Shown here one piece after another: positions 52,047 to 60,988 of a DNA stretch of 64,000 nucleotides. The DNA comes from Pirellulales bacterium (GTDB taxonomy: Bacteria > Planctomycetota > Planctomycetia > Pirellulales > Lacipirellulaceae): assembly GCA_022841705.1 (NCBI GenBank), contig JALHQZ010000001.1:434001-498000 (forward strand), read 5' to 3'. Under the pieces are notes generated by a model that was given only the letters and a program-made list of their open reading frames with translations, ran no database searches and was not told the origin of the DNA. The translations under genes and the position numbers were made by a program. Every line of letters starts with the position of its first letter. Positions within the stretch are counted from its first letter, which is position 1.

Positions 52047-52934
52047 TCAATTCGCCACAAGTTCGGTCCCCACGCCGCGGTTGGTGAAGATTTCTAGGAG
52101 CAGGCTATGTCTTAGTCGGCCATCAATGATGTGGACCTTGTGGATGCCGCGGTCGAGGGTTTCGAGGCACGCTTCTACTTTGGGGATCATGCCCGATTCG
52201 ATCACGCCGGTGCGAATCAACTCGCGGGCTTCGGCGGCGGTGAGGGAATGGATCAGCGAGTCTTCATCGTGCTTGTCGCGCCGCACGCCGTTCACATCGC
52301 TCAGGTACACCAGTTTCTCGGCGCCGACCGCTTGCGCGACCGCCGTAGCTGCAGTGTCGGCATTCACGTTATAGCGCTGGCCATTCGCCCCTTCGCACAT
52401 GCACGGGATGACCGGCACTTGGCCGGCGTAGCATAGGTTATCAATGACATCGCGATCCACTCGCGTTACCGTACCGACGAAGCCGAGGTCGATCACTTCT
52501 CCCTTCTCACCCGTAAGCGTAAGCGCTTCGCCAAACAGCACGTTGTTATTCGTTTCGCCCGTGAAGTTTAGCGGCATCGCCCGGCCGCCGTACTCCTCGA
52601 TTCGCGCGGCGATGCTTTCGTTAATCTCACCGGCCAACACGCGCTCCACGATTTCGAGCGTCGCTTCGTCGGTGTAACGCCGGCCCTGCACGAATCGCGG
52701 CTGGAGGTTCGCTTCTTCCATCGCACGCGAGATTGCCTTGCCGCCGCCGTGGACCACGATCGGCCGCAGGCCAACGGTTTCCATGAAGACAATGTCGATC
52801 AAGAGATGCCGCAGGGCGTCGGCGTCGTCCATCAAGCTGCCGCCGAGCTTGATGACGATGACCTTCTCGCGAAACTCACGAATCCAGCCCATCGCTTCGA
52901 TGAGCACATCGGCTTTGGCAATCGCGTCGTACAA
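52047..52934 (-). CDS. argB: Acetylglutamate kinase
   Basis: Second arginine step, 295 residues. [20 protein letters not shown] opens the kinase, then [17 protein letters not shown] and the N-acetylglutamate site [20 protein letters not shown]. The N-terminal helix ([20 protein letters not shown]), typical of arginine-feedback-sensitive hexameric forms, is present, so feedback inhibition is plausible. No ATG precedes it; TTG at 52934 is the likely start. It begins the argB-argD-argF cluster. Confidence 0.93.
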   Translation of the reverse strand: MYDAIAKADVLIEAMGWIREFREKVIVIKLGGSLMDDADALRHLLIDIVFMETVGLRPIVVHGGGKAISRAMEEANLQPRFVQGRRYTDEATLEIVERVLAGEINESIAARIEEYGGRAMPLNFTGETNNNVLFGEALTLTGEKGEVIDLGFVGTVTRVDRDVIDNLCYAGQVPVIPCMCEGANGQRYNVNADTAATAVAQAVGAEKLVYLSDVNGVRRDKHDEDSLIHSLTAAEARELIRTGVIESGMIPKVEACLETLDRGIHKVHIIDGRLRHSLLLEIFTNRGVGTELVAN

Positions 52935-53145
52935 CGGAGCATTCCAGGGCGGAAAGGGAAAAACGCTGTCGAATCCCGTATTTTAAGCGGGCAGCGGGGT
53001 GGGGTCCAGAGACGCGTGGAGAGTGTAGGAGGCCTTTCCGAGGCCGATTTCGCGTCAAGTTCTGCGAGCGATCGCAAATTGAAACCGCAATCGCCCTCGG
53101 AGAGGCCTCCTACACAAGCGTCGGTCGCTGGACTGTAATTGAAGC
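52935..53145. repeat. Inverted repeat between divergent argB and cytochrome-like genes
   Basis: A 21-bp inverted repeat with one mismatch: GTGTAGGAGGCC-type arm at 53023-53043 and its complement at 53095-53115. It lies in the divergent spacer, so it is not a terminator of either gene. A divergent promoter region is expected here, but none stands out. Confidence 0.75.
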
Positions 53146-54063
53146 ATGAAGTCCCTAAAGAAACCTTGGTGGTTCGCTCTGGTTGTTGTCTCCTCACTCG
53201 CGGATGCGCAAACTCCCCCTCGCGCGAAACCGCCGAAGTTTACACCGGCCGAAGAGAATGTCTTCTTCAGCGACGCGTTCAAGCACCTTTCGGGGGAGCG
53301 GCCCGCGTTCAGCAAGGTGCCAGAAGTTGCCGCTGAAGCGGCGCAGCCAACCGCTAGGGCGAGTGACGGCAAGTGGTCGCAGCTCATCGATGCCGCCACA
53401 CTCGAGACCGAGATCAAACGCCAAGCGCAGCGACTGGCTGCGGCAACTGAGACGGCGACCGCGTTCAAAGGGGGTGGCTACAAGGAATGTCGCGATGCAC
53501 TCGCGATATTGGCGACGGCATTTGCGGTGACGGCGGAGTATGACGAGGAAGCGCGCTGGCAGGATGTCGCCGCGGGGCTGCGCGACTTGCTCGCTCGCGC
53601 GAGCGCCAACTGCAAGGTAGGGACCGATCAAACATTTCGCGAAGCAGCGCTGCGCGCGACCGAACTCACGGAACTTGTGCAGGGCAATCGCCCCACTACG
53701 CCCCCAGGTGAGACCGATGTGGATTGGAGTCTCATCGCGCCGCGTGGTCCGGTGATGCGGCGGATGGAGCTGGCCGAGCAAGAACGGTTGGGGCCGAGCC
53801 TCGCCAGCGCGCCGCTCTTCAAGAAGCAGTCGCGCGAGGTGCAGCACGAAGCCCAAGTGCTGGCGATGCTAGCCGCAACGCTCACTCAATCGAGCAGCGA
53901 AGATAGCGACGATGAAACTTACGCTGAATTTGCCCGCACATTAGGCCAAAGCGCCCGCGAAATCGCTGATTCGCCCACCGAAACCGGCTACGAAGCGGCC
54001 CGCGCCGCCATCAGCAAAGCGAGCAAAGCGTGTGCGGATTGCCACGATAGCTATCGCGGGTAG
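53146..54063 (+). CDS. Exported cytochrome c-like protein with C-terminal CxxCH
   Basis: A 305-residue exported protein. A signal peptide (SLKKPWWFALVVVSSLADAQ) precedes a mostly helical region. The only heme motif, CADCH, sits 9 residues from the C-terminus (ASKACADCHDSYRG), as in cytochrome c-prime-like proteins, which also are helical bundles with a late CxxCH. Electron transfer or gas binding is plausible. It is the first gene on this strand; no partner is adjacent. Confidence 0.8.
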   Translation: MKSLKKPWWFALVVVSSLADAQTPPRAKPPKFTPAEENVFFSDAFKHLSGERPAFSKVPEVAAEAAQPTARASDGKWSQLIDAATLETEIKRQAQRLAAATETATAFKGGGYKECRDALAILATAFAVTAEYDEEARWQDVAAGLRDLLARASANCKVGTDQTFREAALRATELTELVQGNRPTTPPGETDVDWSLIAPRGPVMRRMELAEQERLGPSLASAPLFKKQSREVQHEAQVLAMLAATLTQSSSEDSDDETYAEFARTLGQSAREIADSPTETGYEAARAAISKASKACADCHDSYRG

Positions 54064-54084
54064 CGAGGTTTGTGAAGTGAGTGG

Positions 54085-54112
54085 GGTGGCTGACGCGCCG
54101 CCCTCAGCCACC
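54085..54112 (+). terminator. Hairpin after the cytochrome-like gene
   Basis: Perfect 9-bp stem GGTGGCTGA / TCAGCCACC with a 10-base loop, 22 bases after the stop; followed by a moderately T-rich stretch (TATTTTTCAATTC, from 54119). It is a plausible intrinsic terminator. Confidence 0.6.
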
Positions 54113-54360
54113 ATCGCCTATTTTTCAATTCTCTTGAAGAAACTGCTCTTGACCTCCTCTCGCAAGCGCCGCTAAAAGCTCGCCGTTCTTCTGCACGAAC
54201 TCTGGGCGGATCGTCCGGAGGTGCGCGGAGGGAGCAGGCGCCGGCGTATTTGGCAGGAAGCCCGATTCGCAAAGCGCTGATTGAAGCAATAGACACACTT
54301 GCGCCTCATCGATTGGCGAGTCCGCGGGCTCGCCGATCCAACGCAACAAGGAGAGTTACG
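54113..54360. promoter_or_regulatory. Leader region of the secretin gene
   Basis: No gene is confirmed. A hairpin GGCGAG/CTCGCC (54315-54333) and AAGGAG (54348-54353) lie just before the TTG start at 54361. A 74-codon minus-strand ORF (54125-54349) looks protein-like but starts with TTG and has no recognised motif, so it is not called. Confidence 0.4.
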
Positions 54361-57300
54361 TTGAACGCCTACCTCATGCGGTTGTTGCCTCTGCTGGTCC
54401 TCGCGATTGGACTGCTGACCGGCGGTACGACGAACCTCATCGCCCAAGAACAGCCGGCGGCTCCGCAGCTCACTCGGCAGGATGTCGATGTGCTCTTGGA
54501 CCGCGCTCGCCAAGCGATGGCGAAAGGCGATCTGGCGACCGCCGACGGGCTGGTGAAGCGGGCCGAGACCGCCACGGTGCGGTATCCGCTCTTGCACATG
54601 GGCGATACGCCGGCGAAGGCGCGAAAGGAAATCAGCGCGCTCTTGGCCAAGCAGGCGAAGGGGGCTGACCCGTTCCTCGCGACCAATCAGGCGCCGGCCG
54701 CTCAAGCTCAAGAAGTTAAGCCACCAGCGGCCGCGCCGCGGGCGCTGCCGGCCGCAGATACGGCCGCGATGGCGAAGTTGCCGGCCAGCAATGCGGTGGC
54801 GCCGCTCAGTTATCCTACCACTGACACCACCCCCAAGGCGCAAGCCGCTGGGCTGTTGGTGCAAGCTCGCCAAGCACTGGCCGCGGGCAAGACGGCCGAA
54901 GCCGAAGCGCTGGCGGCCAAGCTCAACGAACTGAAGGTTCCGGAGTCGGCATTCGGTCCGGGTGAAGATCGTCCAGCTCAACTGGCGTGGGACTTACAAA
55001 AGGCACGGTACGCCGCCCAGACGGCAGGCAACGTGGTGACCGCCGGCGGCGCCATGCCGCTGGGGGCGCCCAAGACGGCCGCCCAAGCCCGCTATGTGCC
55101 GGAGCAAGACACCACGCAAAACACGCCGGCCGCCGCGTACGGCGAGTCAACACTCACGCAACCCAATTCTCTCCAACCCAGCCAACTGCGGTTCGCGCAG
55201 CTTCCGGCGCCCGAGGCACTTCCTGCCACGGCGCCGAACAGCACGAGCGGCGCGGAGCTCTTGAAGCAAGGTGAAGACGCCCTGCGGGCCCAAGACTTGG
55301 CGAAAGCGGCTGAACTGTTCCGAGCGGCAAACCAGCGACGGGCCGATCTTGATCCGGTTGCGCAAGCCCGGCTCGATGAGCACCTGCAAATGCTCCCCGC
55401 TTCGAACGCCAATCGTGCGTCGGCCGAACCGACTGACGACTTAATGGCCGGCGCCGACGCTGCCCAGCAGGTGCTCGCCAAGCAACTTTCGGCCGACATC
55501 GGCCAGAAGCAAATCGATGCCCGCACCTTGCAGGAAAAATCGCCCAAGGAAGCACTAGCGCTTCTGCAACAAGCGAAAGCGGATGTCGAAAAGTCGAATC
55601 TGCCCGAAGCCATGCGCATGCAACTCGCTCGGCGGGTGGATCGATCGATCCAAGAGACCGAGAAGTACATCCTCGACAACAAAGCCCAAATTGAACTGGA
55701 CGAAGCGAATGCCGCGGTGATCGCGGAGGTCGAGCGGACCCGCGCGATGCGGCTCAAGATGCAGGACAGCATCGCCACTATGGTCGACCAGTTCAATAAA
55801 AAGTTCTACGAAGAGCATGCCTACGCCGAAGCGGAACTCATCGCCAAACGGCTGCACGAGATGGCGCCGAACGATCCGGTCGCCCAACAAGTGTGGCTGA
55901 ACGCGAAGTTCCTGCGCCGCGAGATGGAAATGCGCGATATCCGTGAGCGTCGCGAAGAGTCGAACTACAACATCATGGCCCAGGTTGACGAGACAAGTGT
56001 CTCACCGCTGCAAGGTGCTGAGCCGATTGCTTATTCGAAAGATTGGCCCGACTACGTCAAACGGAAAGGTCTCAAAGAGTTCAACCGTCGCCGCAGCGAC
56101 CGTGAGATTCAGATCGAACAAAAGCTCACCACGCCGGTGCAACTGAAGTACGAAAACCGGCCGCTGGCCGAAGTGATCGAGGGGCTCTCGCAAATGACCG
56201 GGGTGAACATCCACCTCGATCCGCGGGGGCTGAACCAGGAAGGCGTTTCGACCGATACACCGGTGTCGATCAACCTGACGAATGAAATTTCACTCCGCAG
56301 TGCGCTCAACCTCATCTTGGAGCCGCTGCACTTAGGTTTCACCATCAAAGATGAAGTGCTGAAAGTCACCAGCGAAACGCTGCGGGATGGCGACATCTAC
56401 ACCCAGACCTACTACGTCGCGGACTTGGTGATTCCGATTCCGAACTTTGTGCCGAGCAGCAACATTGGGCTGCAAAGCCTGATTAACGACGCGCATGCGG
56501 CAATGGGGTATGGCGGCGGCGGACTCGGTGCGCCGGGCGCCATGTCGTTCGCGGGTGCTCGCCGACCGGTGGTAAATGGCCCCGATGGCCAGCCGCTGCC
56601 GGCCGATGCGATGGCTCAGAATTTTGGTCCCGGTGTGGGCGGAGCAGGACCTGTCTCGCCCTCCAGCGTACCGATCAGCGGCACAGGCCCCGGGTCGCTC
56701 GGTGGCGGGGCGAATGCCGACTTCGATTCGTTGATTGATTTGATCGTCTCGACAGTGGCCACGGAGACTTGGGCGGAAAACGGCGGCGGTGAAGCGGAAA
56801 TCCGGCCGTTTCCCACCAACCTCAGCCTCGTCATCAGCCAAACCCAGGCCGTCCACGAAGAGATCGCCGACCTCTTGGAACAGCTTCGACGTCTGCAAGA
56901 CCTGCAGGTCACGATTGAAGTGCGGTTCATTCGCCTGAACGATAACTTCTTCGAGCGGATCGGCGTCGACTTCGATGTGAATATTAACGACAAAACCATC
57001 AACAACGCCAACATCACCGCAGTAGGGGGGGTCAACCGTTTCGAAACCCCCAACCGCAGTGCGACGGTCGGGGTTACCCAGCAGATCGCTGGCGATTTGC
57101 CGACATTCACAGCGGACTTGGATGTTCCCTTCAGGCAGGGGAGTTTTGGTGTTGCAACACCCCAGTTCGGTGGCTTCGACCCTGCTTCGGCAGCGACCTT
57201 CGGCTTCGCGATTCTGAGCGATATCGAAGCGTACTTCCTAATTAACGCCGCGCAGGGCTCAAGCCGAACGAACTTGCTGAACGCCCCGAAGGTGACGCTG

Positions 57301-57903
57301 TTCAACGGTCAACAAGCGTTTGTGAGTGACACGTCGCAAACGCCGTTCGTAATTAGCGTGATTCCGGTCGTGGGCGAGTTCGCCGCTGCCCAGCAGCCGG
57401 TGATCGTGGTGCTGAGCGAAGGGACGCTAATGACCATCCAAGCGGTGGTTTCCGACGACCGTCGGCACGTGCGGATGACGGTGGTGCCGTTCTTCAGTAC
57501 GATTGGCGACGTGCAGGAGTTTACGTTTGAAGGCTCCACCACAACTTCGAGTTCGAGCGCGTCGACCGACGATGACGAAGATGGCACGAACGAAACCGAA
57601 GAGGAAGCCGACAATGTGGTCCGCAGCGGCACGACGGTGCAGTTGCCCACCTTCCAGTTTGTGAGCGTGACCACGACCGTGAGCGTCCCCGACGGCGGTA
57701 CAGTGCTGCTCGGTGGGATCAAACGGCTGAACGAAGGCCGCCGCGAGTTTGGCGTGCCGCTCCTCTCGAAGGTGCCGTATGTCAACCGCCTCTTCCGCAA
57801 CGTGGGCATCGGCCGCACAACCGACAGCCTGATGATGATGGTCACGCCGCGGATCATCATTCAAGAAGAAGAGGAAGAAAAACTGGGCATCGCCGCAGAG
57901 TAA
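54361..57903 (+). CDS. Large secretin (GspD/PilQ-like) with N-terminal TPR-like region
   Basis: About 1180 residues, outer-membrane ring protein of type II secretion or type IV pilus systems. A signal segment (MRLLPLLVLAIGLLTGGTTN) is followed by a 480-residue Ala-rich helical region with repeated units (QARQAMAKGDLATADGLVKR, and VQARQALAAGKTAEAEALAA). The STN/N-domain part (ENRPLAEVIEGLSQMTGVNI) leads to LQVTIEVRFIRLNDNFFERI, and the secretin core ends in VPDGGTVLLGGIKRLNEG and VPYVNRLF. An acidic Ser/Asp/Glu insert (TDDDEDGTNETEEEADN) sits in the barrel domain. The start is TTG with AAGGAG 7 bases before. No other secretion genes are adjacent. Confidence 0.92.
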   Translation: MNAYLMRLLPLLVLAIGLLTGGTTNLIAQEQPAAPQLTRQDVDVLLDRARQAMAKGDLATADGLVKRAETATVRYPLLHMGDTPAKARKEISALLAKQAKGADPFLATNQAPAAQAQEVKPPAAAPRALPAADTAAMAKLPASNAVAPLSYPTTDTTPKAQAAGLLVQARQALAAGKTAEAEALAAKLNELKVPESAFGPGEDRPAQLAWDLQKARYAAQTAGNVVTAGGAMPLGAPKTAAQARYVPEQDTTQNTPAAAYGESTLTQPNSLQPSQLRFAQLPAPEALPATAPNSTSGAELLKQGEDALRAQDLAKAAELFRAANQRRADLDPVAQARLDEHLQMLPASNANRASAEPTDDLMAGADAAQQVLAKQLSADIGQKQIDARTLQEKSPKEALALLQQAKADVEKSNLPEAMRMQLARRVDRSIQETEKYILDNKAQIELDEANAAVIAEVERTRAMRLKMQDSIATMVDQFNKKFYEEHAYAEAELIAKRLHEMAPNDPVAQQVWLNAKFLRREMEMRDIRERREESNYNIMAQVDETSVSPLQGAEPIAYSKDWPDYVKRKGLKEFNRRRSDREIQIEQKLTTPVQLKYENRPLAEVIEGLSQMTGVNIHLDPRGLNQEGVSTDTPVSINLTNEISLRSALNLILEPLHLGFTIKDEVLKVTSETLRDGDIYTQTYYVADLVIPIPNFVPSSNIGLQSLINDAHAAMGYGGGGLGAPGAMSFAGARRPVVNGPDGQPLPADAMAQNFGPGVGGAGPVSPSSVPISGTGPGSLGGGANADFDSLIDLIVSTVATETWAENGGGEAEIRPFPTNLSLVISQTQAVHEEIADLLEQLRRLQDLQVTIEVRFIRLNDNFFERIGVDFDVNINDKTINNANITAVGGVNRFETPNRSATVGVTQQIAGDLPTFTADLDVPFRQGSFGVATPQFGGFDPASAATFGFAILSDIEAYFLINAAQGSSRTNLLNAPKVTLFNGQQAFVSDTSQTPFVISVIPVVGEFAAAQQPVIVVLSEGTLMTIQAVVSDDRRHVRMTVVPFFSTIGDVQEFTFEGSTTTSSSSASTDDDEDGTNETEEEADNVVRSGTTVQLPTFQFVSVTTTVSVPDGGTVLLGGIKRLNEGRREFGVPLLSKVPYVNRLFRNVGIGRTTDSLMMMVTPRIIIQEEEEEKLGIAAE

Positions 57904-57948
57904 CATGTACGACGGGCGTCTCGGCCCGTCGAAGGAAGCCCCCCCTGT

Positions 57949-57988
57949 AGCCGTCGGCGCACCGTTAGCGCCGGCGGCTTTTCTTTTT
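57949..57988 (+). terminator. Intrinsic terminator of the secretin gene
   Basis: 12-bp stem AGCCGTCGGCGC / GCGCCGGCGGCT with one mismatch and a 7-base loop, followed by TTTTCTTTTT (57979-57988): a textbook rho-independent terminator 45 bases after the stop. Confidence 0.85.
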
Positions 57989-57993
57989 GTCGT

Positions 57994-58089
57994 AGGCACG
58001 ATCCCCGTGCCGTCTATTCAATTCGCCCAAGGATTGAGAAAATACTTTCTTCTCAAAAGGGCGCCCAGAACGGCACGGGGACCGTGCCT
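57994..58089. repeat. Inverted repeat before the DUF423 gene
   Basis: Arms of 20 bases (AGGCACGATCCCCGTGCCGT at 57994-58013 and its complement at 58070-58089) match 19/20. It ends 9 bases before the DUF423 ATG, so the ribosome-binding site region lies in the arm. Confidence 0.8.
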
Positions 58090-58098
58090 GCTACAGAA

Positions 58099-58506
58099 AT
58101 GACAAACTCCGCTCGCAGATGGATCGTCACCGGGGGCCTGCTCGGCGCCGTCGGCGTGCTGCTCGGCGCCTTCGCGGCGCATGGGCTGCCCGATTACCTC
58201 GCGCGGATGGAATTCGTCGACATCGCCCGCCGCCTCGACATTTACGAGAAGGGCGCTCGGTACCAAATGTACAGCGCGCTCGCGCTGGTGGCGATTGGTA
58301 TCCTGCAACGCGAAAAGGTGAGCCGAGTTTTGGAAGCCGCCGCGTGGTGCCATCTCTTCGGCGTGCTGATTTTTAGCGGCCTATTGTATCTGCTGGCCCT
58401 TTCCGGCCCCGAAGCGAAATGGCTCGGCGCCGTGGTGCCGATTGGCGGTGTGCTAATGGTGCTGGGGTGGTTCGGGTTGGCGGGGGGAGTGATCGGTGAT
58501 CCGTGA
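58099..58506 (+). CDS. DUF423 membrane protein (YgdD-like)
   Basis: A 135-residue inner-membrane protein of DUF423. RWIVTGGLLGAVGVLLGAFA then AHGLP, YQMYSALALVAIGIL, HLFGVLIFSGLLYLLALSG and VVPIGGVLMVLGWFGLAGG are the four spans; the conserved GAFAAHGL and YQMYHAL-like elements are visible. Function unknown. The last codons (GGVIGDP and the stop at 58504) are encoded by a GATCGGTG-family heptamer repeat. Confidence 0.9.
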   Translation: MTNSARRWIVTGGLLGAVGVLLGAFAAHGLPDYLARMEFVDIARRLDIYEKGARYQMYSALALVAIGILQREKVSRVLEAAAWCHLFGVLIFSGLLYLLALSGPEAKWLGAVVPIGGVLMVLGWFGLAGGVIGDP

Positions 58507-58566
58507 TGGCGGAGTGAAAAAGGACCGGTGACCGGGAAATTCTTCCCGATCACCGATCACCGTTCA
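58490..58566. repeat. Heptamer palindrome (GATCGGTG family) between converging genes
   Basis: Units TGATCGG, TGATCCG, TGATGGC, GGAGTGA at the left and complementary CCGATCA, CCGATCA, CCGTTCA at the right, with CCGGTGA, CCGGGAA near the centre. The DUF423 stop codon lies in the left arm and the sigma-factor stop (58574) follows the right arm. It may act as a bidirectional terminator. Confidence 0.85.
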
Positions 58567-58573
58567 CTCTTCT

Positions 58574-59182
58574 TCACACCGCTTGCAGTTCCACCAACTC
58601 GGCGGCCAAGCGCTTCCGCGCCACGTGCAGCCGCCGCTTGATGGTGCCGACCGGCGCCGCGAAGCTCGCGCTCATTTCATTGAGCGATTCGCCCCGCACG
58701 TAGAACGCCACCAGCGTGTCGCGGTCCATTTCGCCGAGGCGATCCAAACCGCTACGGACATGGGCGGCCCGTTCGTTCACCAGCAGGCTATCGAGCGGGG
58801 TGTGCGTATCCGCAAATTCGGTCGAAAGCGCTTCCGGCTCCGCGGTGACGGTCGGCTGCCGGCGCACTTGCCGATTGATCGCCATCCGCACGGTGATGCT
58901 CTTCAGCCAGCCGCCGAACGCCGCCGGCTCTTCAAGCTGGTGCAAACGCTGCATCGCCTTGAGCAACACTTCCTGGGTGAGCTCCTGCGCTTCGGCAAAG
59001 TTGCCGAGCCGGCGTAGCGCCACGCTCTGGACCATGCTCTCGAAGCGTGCGGCCAGCTCGCCGAAGGCAGCCCGGTCGCCATCCACGGCGGCGCGGACCA
59101 GTTCTTCGGTGGTGCAGAACTCCAGCTCTAAACTGGAATCGGCAGTGGTGAGGAAATCAGTCTCGAAAACGGCGGTCGCCAT
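58574..59182 (-). CDS. RNA polymerase ECF-type sigma factor
   Basis: A 202-residue sigma-70 family protein, probably extracytoplasmic-function type. Region 2: VRAAVDGDRAAFGELAARFE, then RLGNFAEAQELTQEVLLKAM; region 4: LGEMDRDTLVAFYVRGESLN with a helix-turn-helix ending in VGTIKRRLHVARKRLAAELV. Region 3 is absent, as expected. No adjacent anti-sigma factor is seen; the FecR-like fragment at 46.9 kb is far away. ATG at 59182 (MATAVFETDFL) is preferred; longer forms read through non-coding sequence. Confidence 0.92.
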   Translation of the reverse strand: MATAVFETDFLTTADSSLELEFCTTEELVRAAVDGDRAAFGELAARFESMVQSVALRRLGNFAEAQELTQEVLLKAMQRLHQLEEPAAFGGWLKSITVRMAINRQVRRQPTVTAEPEALSTEFADTHTPLDSLLVNERAAHVRSGLDRLGEMDRDTLVAFYVRGESLNEMSASFAAPVGTIKRRLHVARKRLAAELVELQAV

Positions 59183-60043
59183 AAAAAACTCGGTGGCTAT
59201 TCGCCGCCCACCGGTTACTGGAACGGGGGAGGGCAGCGGAAGTGCGCTGGATGCTGGCAAACGCCAGCGCTCAGCGGAAAGTGGGGGAGAAACGTCGCGG
59301 AACCGGTCGGAATCGCGAGGGGTCTTAGTTACCGTGACGTGTAGCAAGCACGGCACGAGCGAACCCATCGCGAATCGGCGGGGCCTGGCGCGGTTTCGTA
59401 AGGTGAAATGTGCTGCGAGCTACTCGCCTACTGGCTAATGGCTCGCGGCCTTGGTCCTTACGACCACCGGCGTCTTGCGCCGCCGAAGAGCATCGGTTGA
59501 TGCTCTTCGCGACACGGACGCCAATCGCGCTTGAGGCCCCCGGGTACTGTCCCTACTGATTTAGGGACTACCGGTACCGGGAGCGCATAACTCGGCTGTA
59601 GCAAGGCAGCGAGCGTACGCAGCACGATGGCGTTGGCCGTACCAATAATGGCGGCGGTCGCGGTGATCGTGTTGTTCGTAATGGCGTTACGCATGGCTTC
59701 CTCGCTGCGCCGGGGCGCGGCTAAAGAGAACGGGAAAAAACGTCACTTCCTCAAGCATTTCAGCGCTGGCGGGCAAAGTCAAGCTTGCAGCAGCGCCGGC
59801 GGACCGGATTTTTCCGTCCACGCCCGCTAGACAGTTGGCTCGGCAGCAGGGTTCGCGCGACTTGGGGAGAATTTTTGGGAAATTTGGGTGAATGGGATCG
59901 AATTTGATCTAAACCGCTATTCTGCAAAGAGTTACGCAATTGGTCCCGAGAGTTAGTTAGTTAGACTCGTAGAGTTAGCGTACAATTGGACGAGGCCTTC
60001 TGGAGCCCATTTACGGCCCCGATTGCGATGAATTACGCGCCCG
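59183..60043. other. Long gap with hairpins and at most one small ORF
   Basis: Upstream of the sigma gene and hicA. A perfect hairpin (GAAGAGCATC, loop GGTT, GATGCTCTTC) is at 59485-59508 and a second (GTCCCTA/TAGGGAC) at 59549-59568. The only coding candidate is the small ORF at 59627. From 59830 to 60043 nothing is recognised; it is more A/T-rich than the flanks, consistent with an acquired toxin-antitoxin module. Confidence 0.5.
59627..59830 (+). CDS. Possible small single-span membrane protein
   Basis: A 67-residue ORF with one strong hydrophobic segment (ALAVPIMAAVAVIVLFVMAL) and a basic tail (SSLRRGAAKENGKKRH). No ribosome-binding site is clear, no family is recognised, and an overlapping reverse ORF also looks hydrophobic. 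It is a hypothesis only. Confidence 0.3.
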   Translation: MALAVPIMAAVAVIVLFVMALRMASSLRRGAAKENGKKRHFLKHFSAGGQSQACSSAGGPDFSVHAR

Positions 60044-60237
60044 ATGCCAAGGAAAGTTCGAGAACTGATCGAAGACTTGGAGAAAGCGGGTTTTGTGAAC
60101 ATTGGTGGCAAGGAAGTCATCGCAATTTTCGCCATAAGTCCGGGGCCAAAGCAACGGTTTCCGGAAAAACTGGTGACGATGCGCGACATTACCAAGAACG
60201 CGAAGTAAAACAGGCAATTGAGAGGTCGAAGCAATGA
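60044..60237 (+). pseudogene. hicA: HicA-type toxin gene with a one-base frameshift
   Basis: HicA toxins are small RNA-binding proteins that cut mRNA. The first 22 codons read MPRKVRELIEDLEKAGFVNI then GG, the HicA start. In the next reading frame the same DNA continues as GSHRNFRHKSGAKATVSGKT, then GDDARHYQEREVKQAIERS, the HicA remainder with the catalytic His. The switch lies near 60110-60114, where AAGGAAG would need one more G to stay in frame. The ancestral frame ends at 60237 and overlaps the antitoxin ATG by 4 bases, which supports the reconstruction. As it stands, the toxin should be inactive. Confidence 0.85.
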
Positions 60238-60464
60238 CCGACAGCGCGCGATACATCAAAATCGCGGAATGGTCTGACGAAGACAATTGCTTCGTCGGGC
60301 ACTGTCCTGGTGTCATTGGGCCATGTTGTCATGGCGATGACGAAACTGCTGTCTACGCAGAACTGTGCATCATCGTGGACGAGTGGCTCGAAATCGCTAG
60401 GCAGAACGGAGAGCCGCTTCCGCCGCCAACTGCTGGCGCCGGTCTGCTCAAGTCGGCGGGTTAG
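60234..60464 (+). CDS. hicB: HicB-type antitoxin
   Basis: A 76-residue HicB-like antitoxin. RYIKIAEWSDEDNCFVGHCP is the family core (degenerate RNase H-like fold), then DDETAVYAELCIIVDEWLEI. It lacks a C-terminal DNA-binding domain, so it is a short form. ATG at 60234 overlaps the toxin stop. Its frame is intact although its partner is broken. The stop overlaps the acpS stop by 4 bases in converging orientation. Confidence 0.85.
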   Translation: MTDSARYIKIAEWSDEDNCFVGHCPGVIGPCCHGDDETAVYAELCIIVDEWLEIARQNGEPLPPPTAGAGLLKSAG

Positions 60465-60868
60465 ACGTCGTCGTCATCATCCGCCGCCTGACCCTCCGCC
60501 ACGCAGTACGCCACCGCGTGACTCCGGCAGTGGGAAATGCTGATGTGCAGCCGGCGGATGCCGCTCCGCTCGAAGACCTCGCGGGCGCCGCCGGCCAGGC
60601 GCACCGTGGGAGCCCCGCCGGGTTGGTTGCGCACCTCCACGTCGCGCCAGCTAATGCCGCGGATCCACCCGGTGCCGAGCGCCTTGAGGACCGCTTCCTT
60701 CGCCGCCCACCGGCCGGCGTAATGCTGGGTGGCCGCCTTGCGGGCGCTGCAGTACGCGATCTCGTGCTCGGTGTAGACCCGCGTGATGAACAGCTCCCCG
60801 TGCCGCTCAATCATCTTGGCGATCCGCAAGCATTCGATGATGTCGGTACCGATGCCAACGAGAGACAT
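60461..60868 (-). CDS. acpS: Holo-[acyl-carrier-protein] synthase
   Basis: Transfers phosphopantetheine from CoA to apo-ACP, 135 residues. VGIGTDIIECLRIAKMIERH has the Asp of the metal site, FITRVYTEHEIAYC follows, and RWAAKEAVLKALGTGW is the AcpS signature. HISISHCRSHAVAYCVAEG ends the domain; a poly-Asp tail (ADDDDDV) is unusual. Start ATG at 60868. Confidence 0.95.
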   Translation of the reverse strand: MSLVGIGTDIIECLRIAKMIERHGELFITRVYTEHEIAYCSARKAATQHYAGRWAAKEAVLKALGTGWIRGISWRDVEVRNQPGGAPTVRLAGGAREVFERSGIRRLHISISHCRSHAVAYCVAEGQAADDDDDV

Positions 60869-60988
60869 TTTTGAATGCGGAAGAGGGAATGCGGAATCGT
60901 GATGGGTTTATCGTAATCATTAGCAAGGCGCGCTCCAATAGCCGGGGACCTACGGTCCGCGGAGTCCAGCGATTGAGTTTGCCGAGCG

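Noticed and set aside
54125..54349. 74-codon minus-strand ORF before the secretin
   Set aside because: Starts with TTG in the ribosome-binding region of the secretin, no motif. It looks protein-like, so it is only noted.
59458..59694. 78-codon minus-strand ORF
   Set aside because: It runs through two perfect hairpins, which makes coding unlikely.
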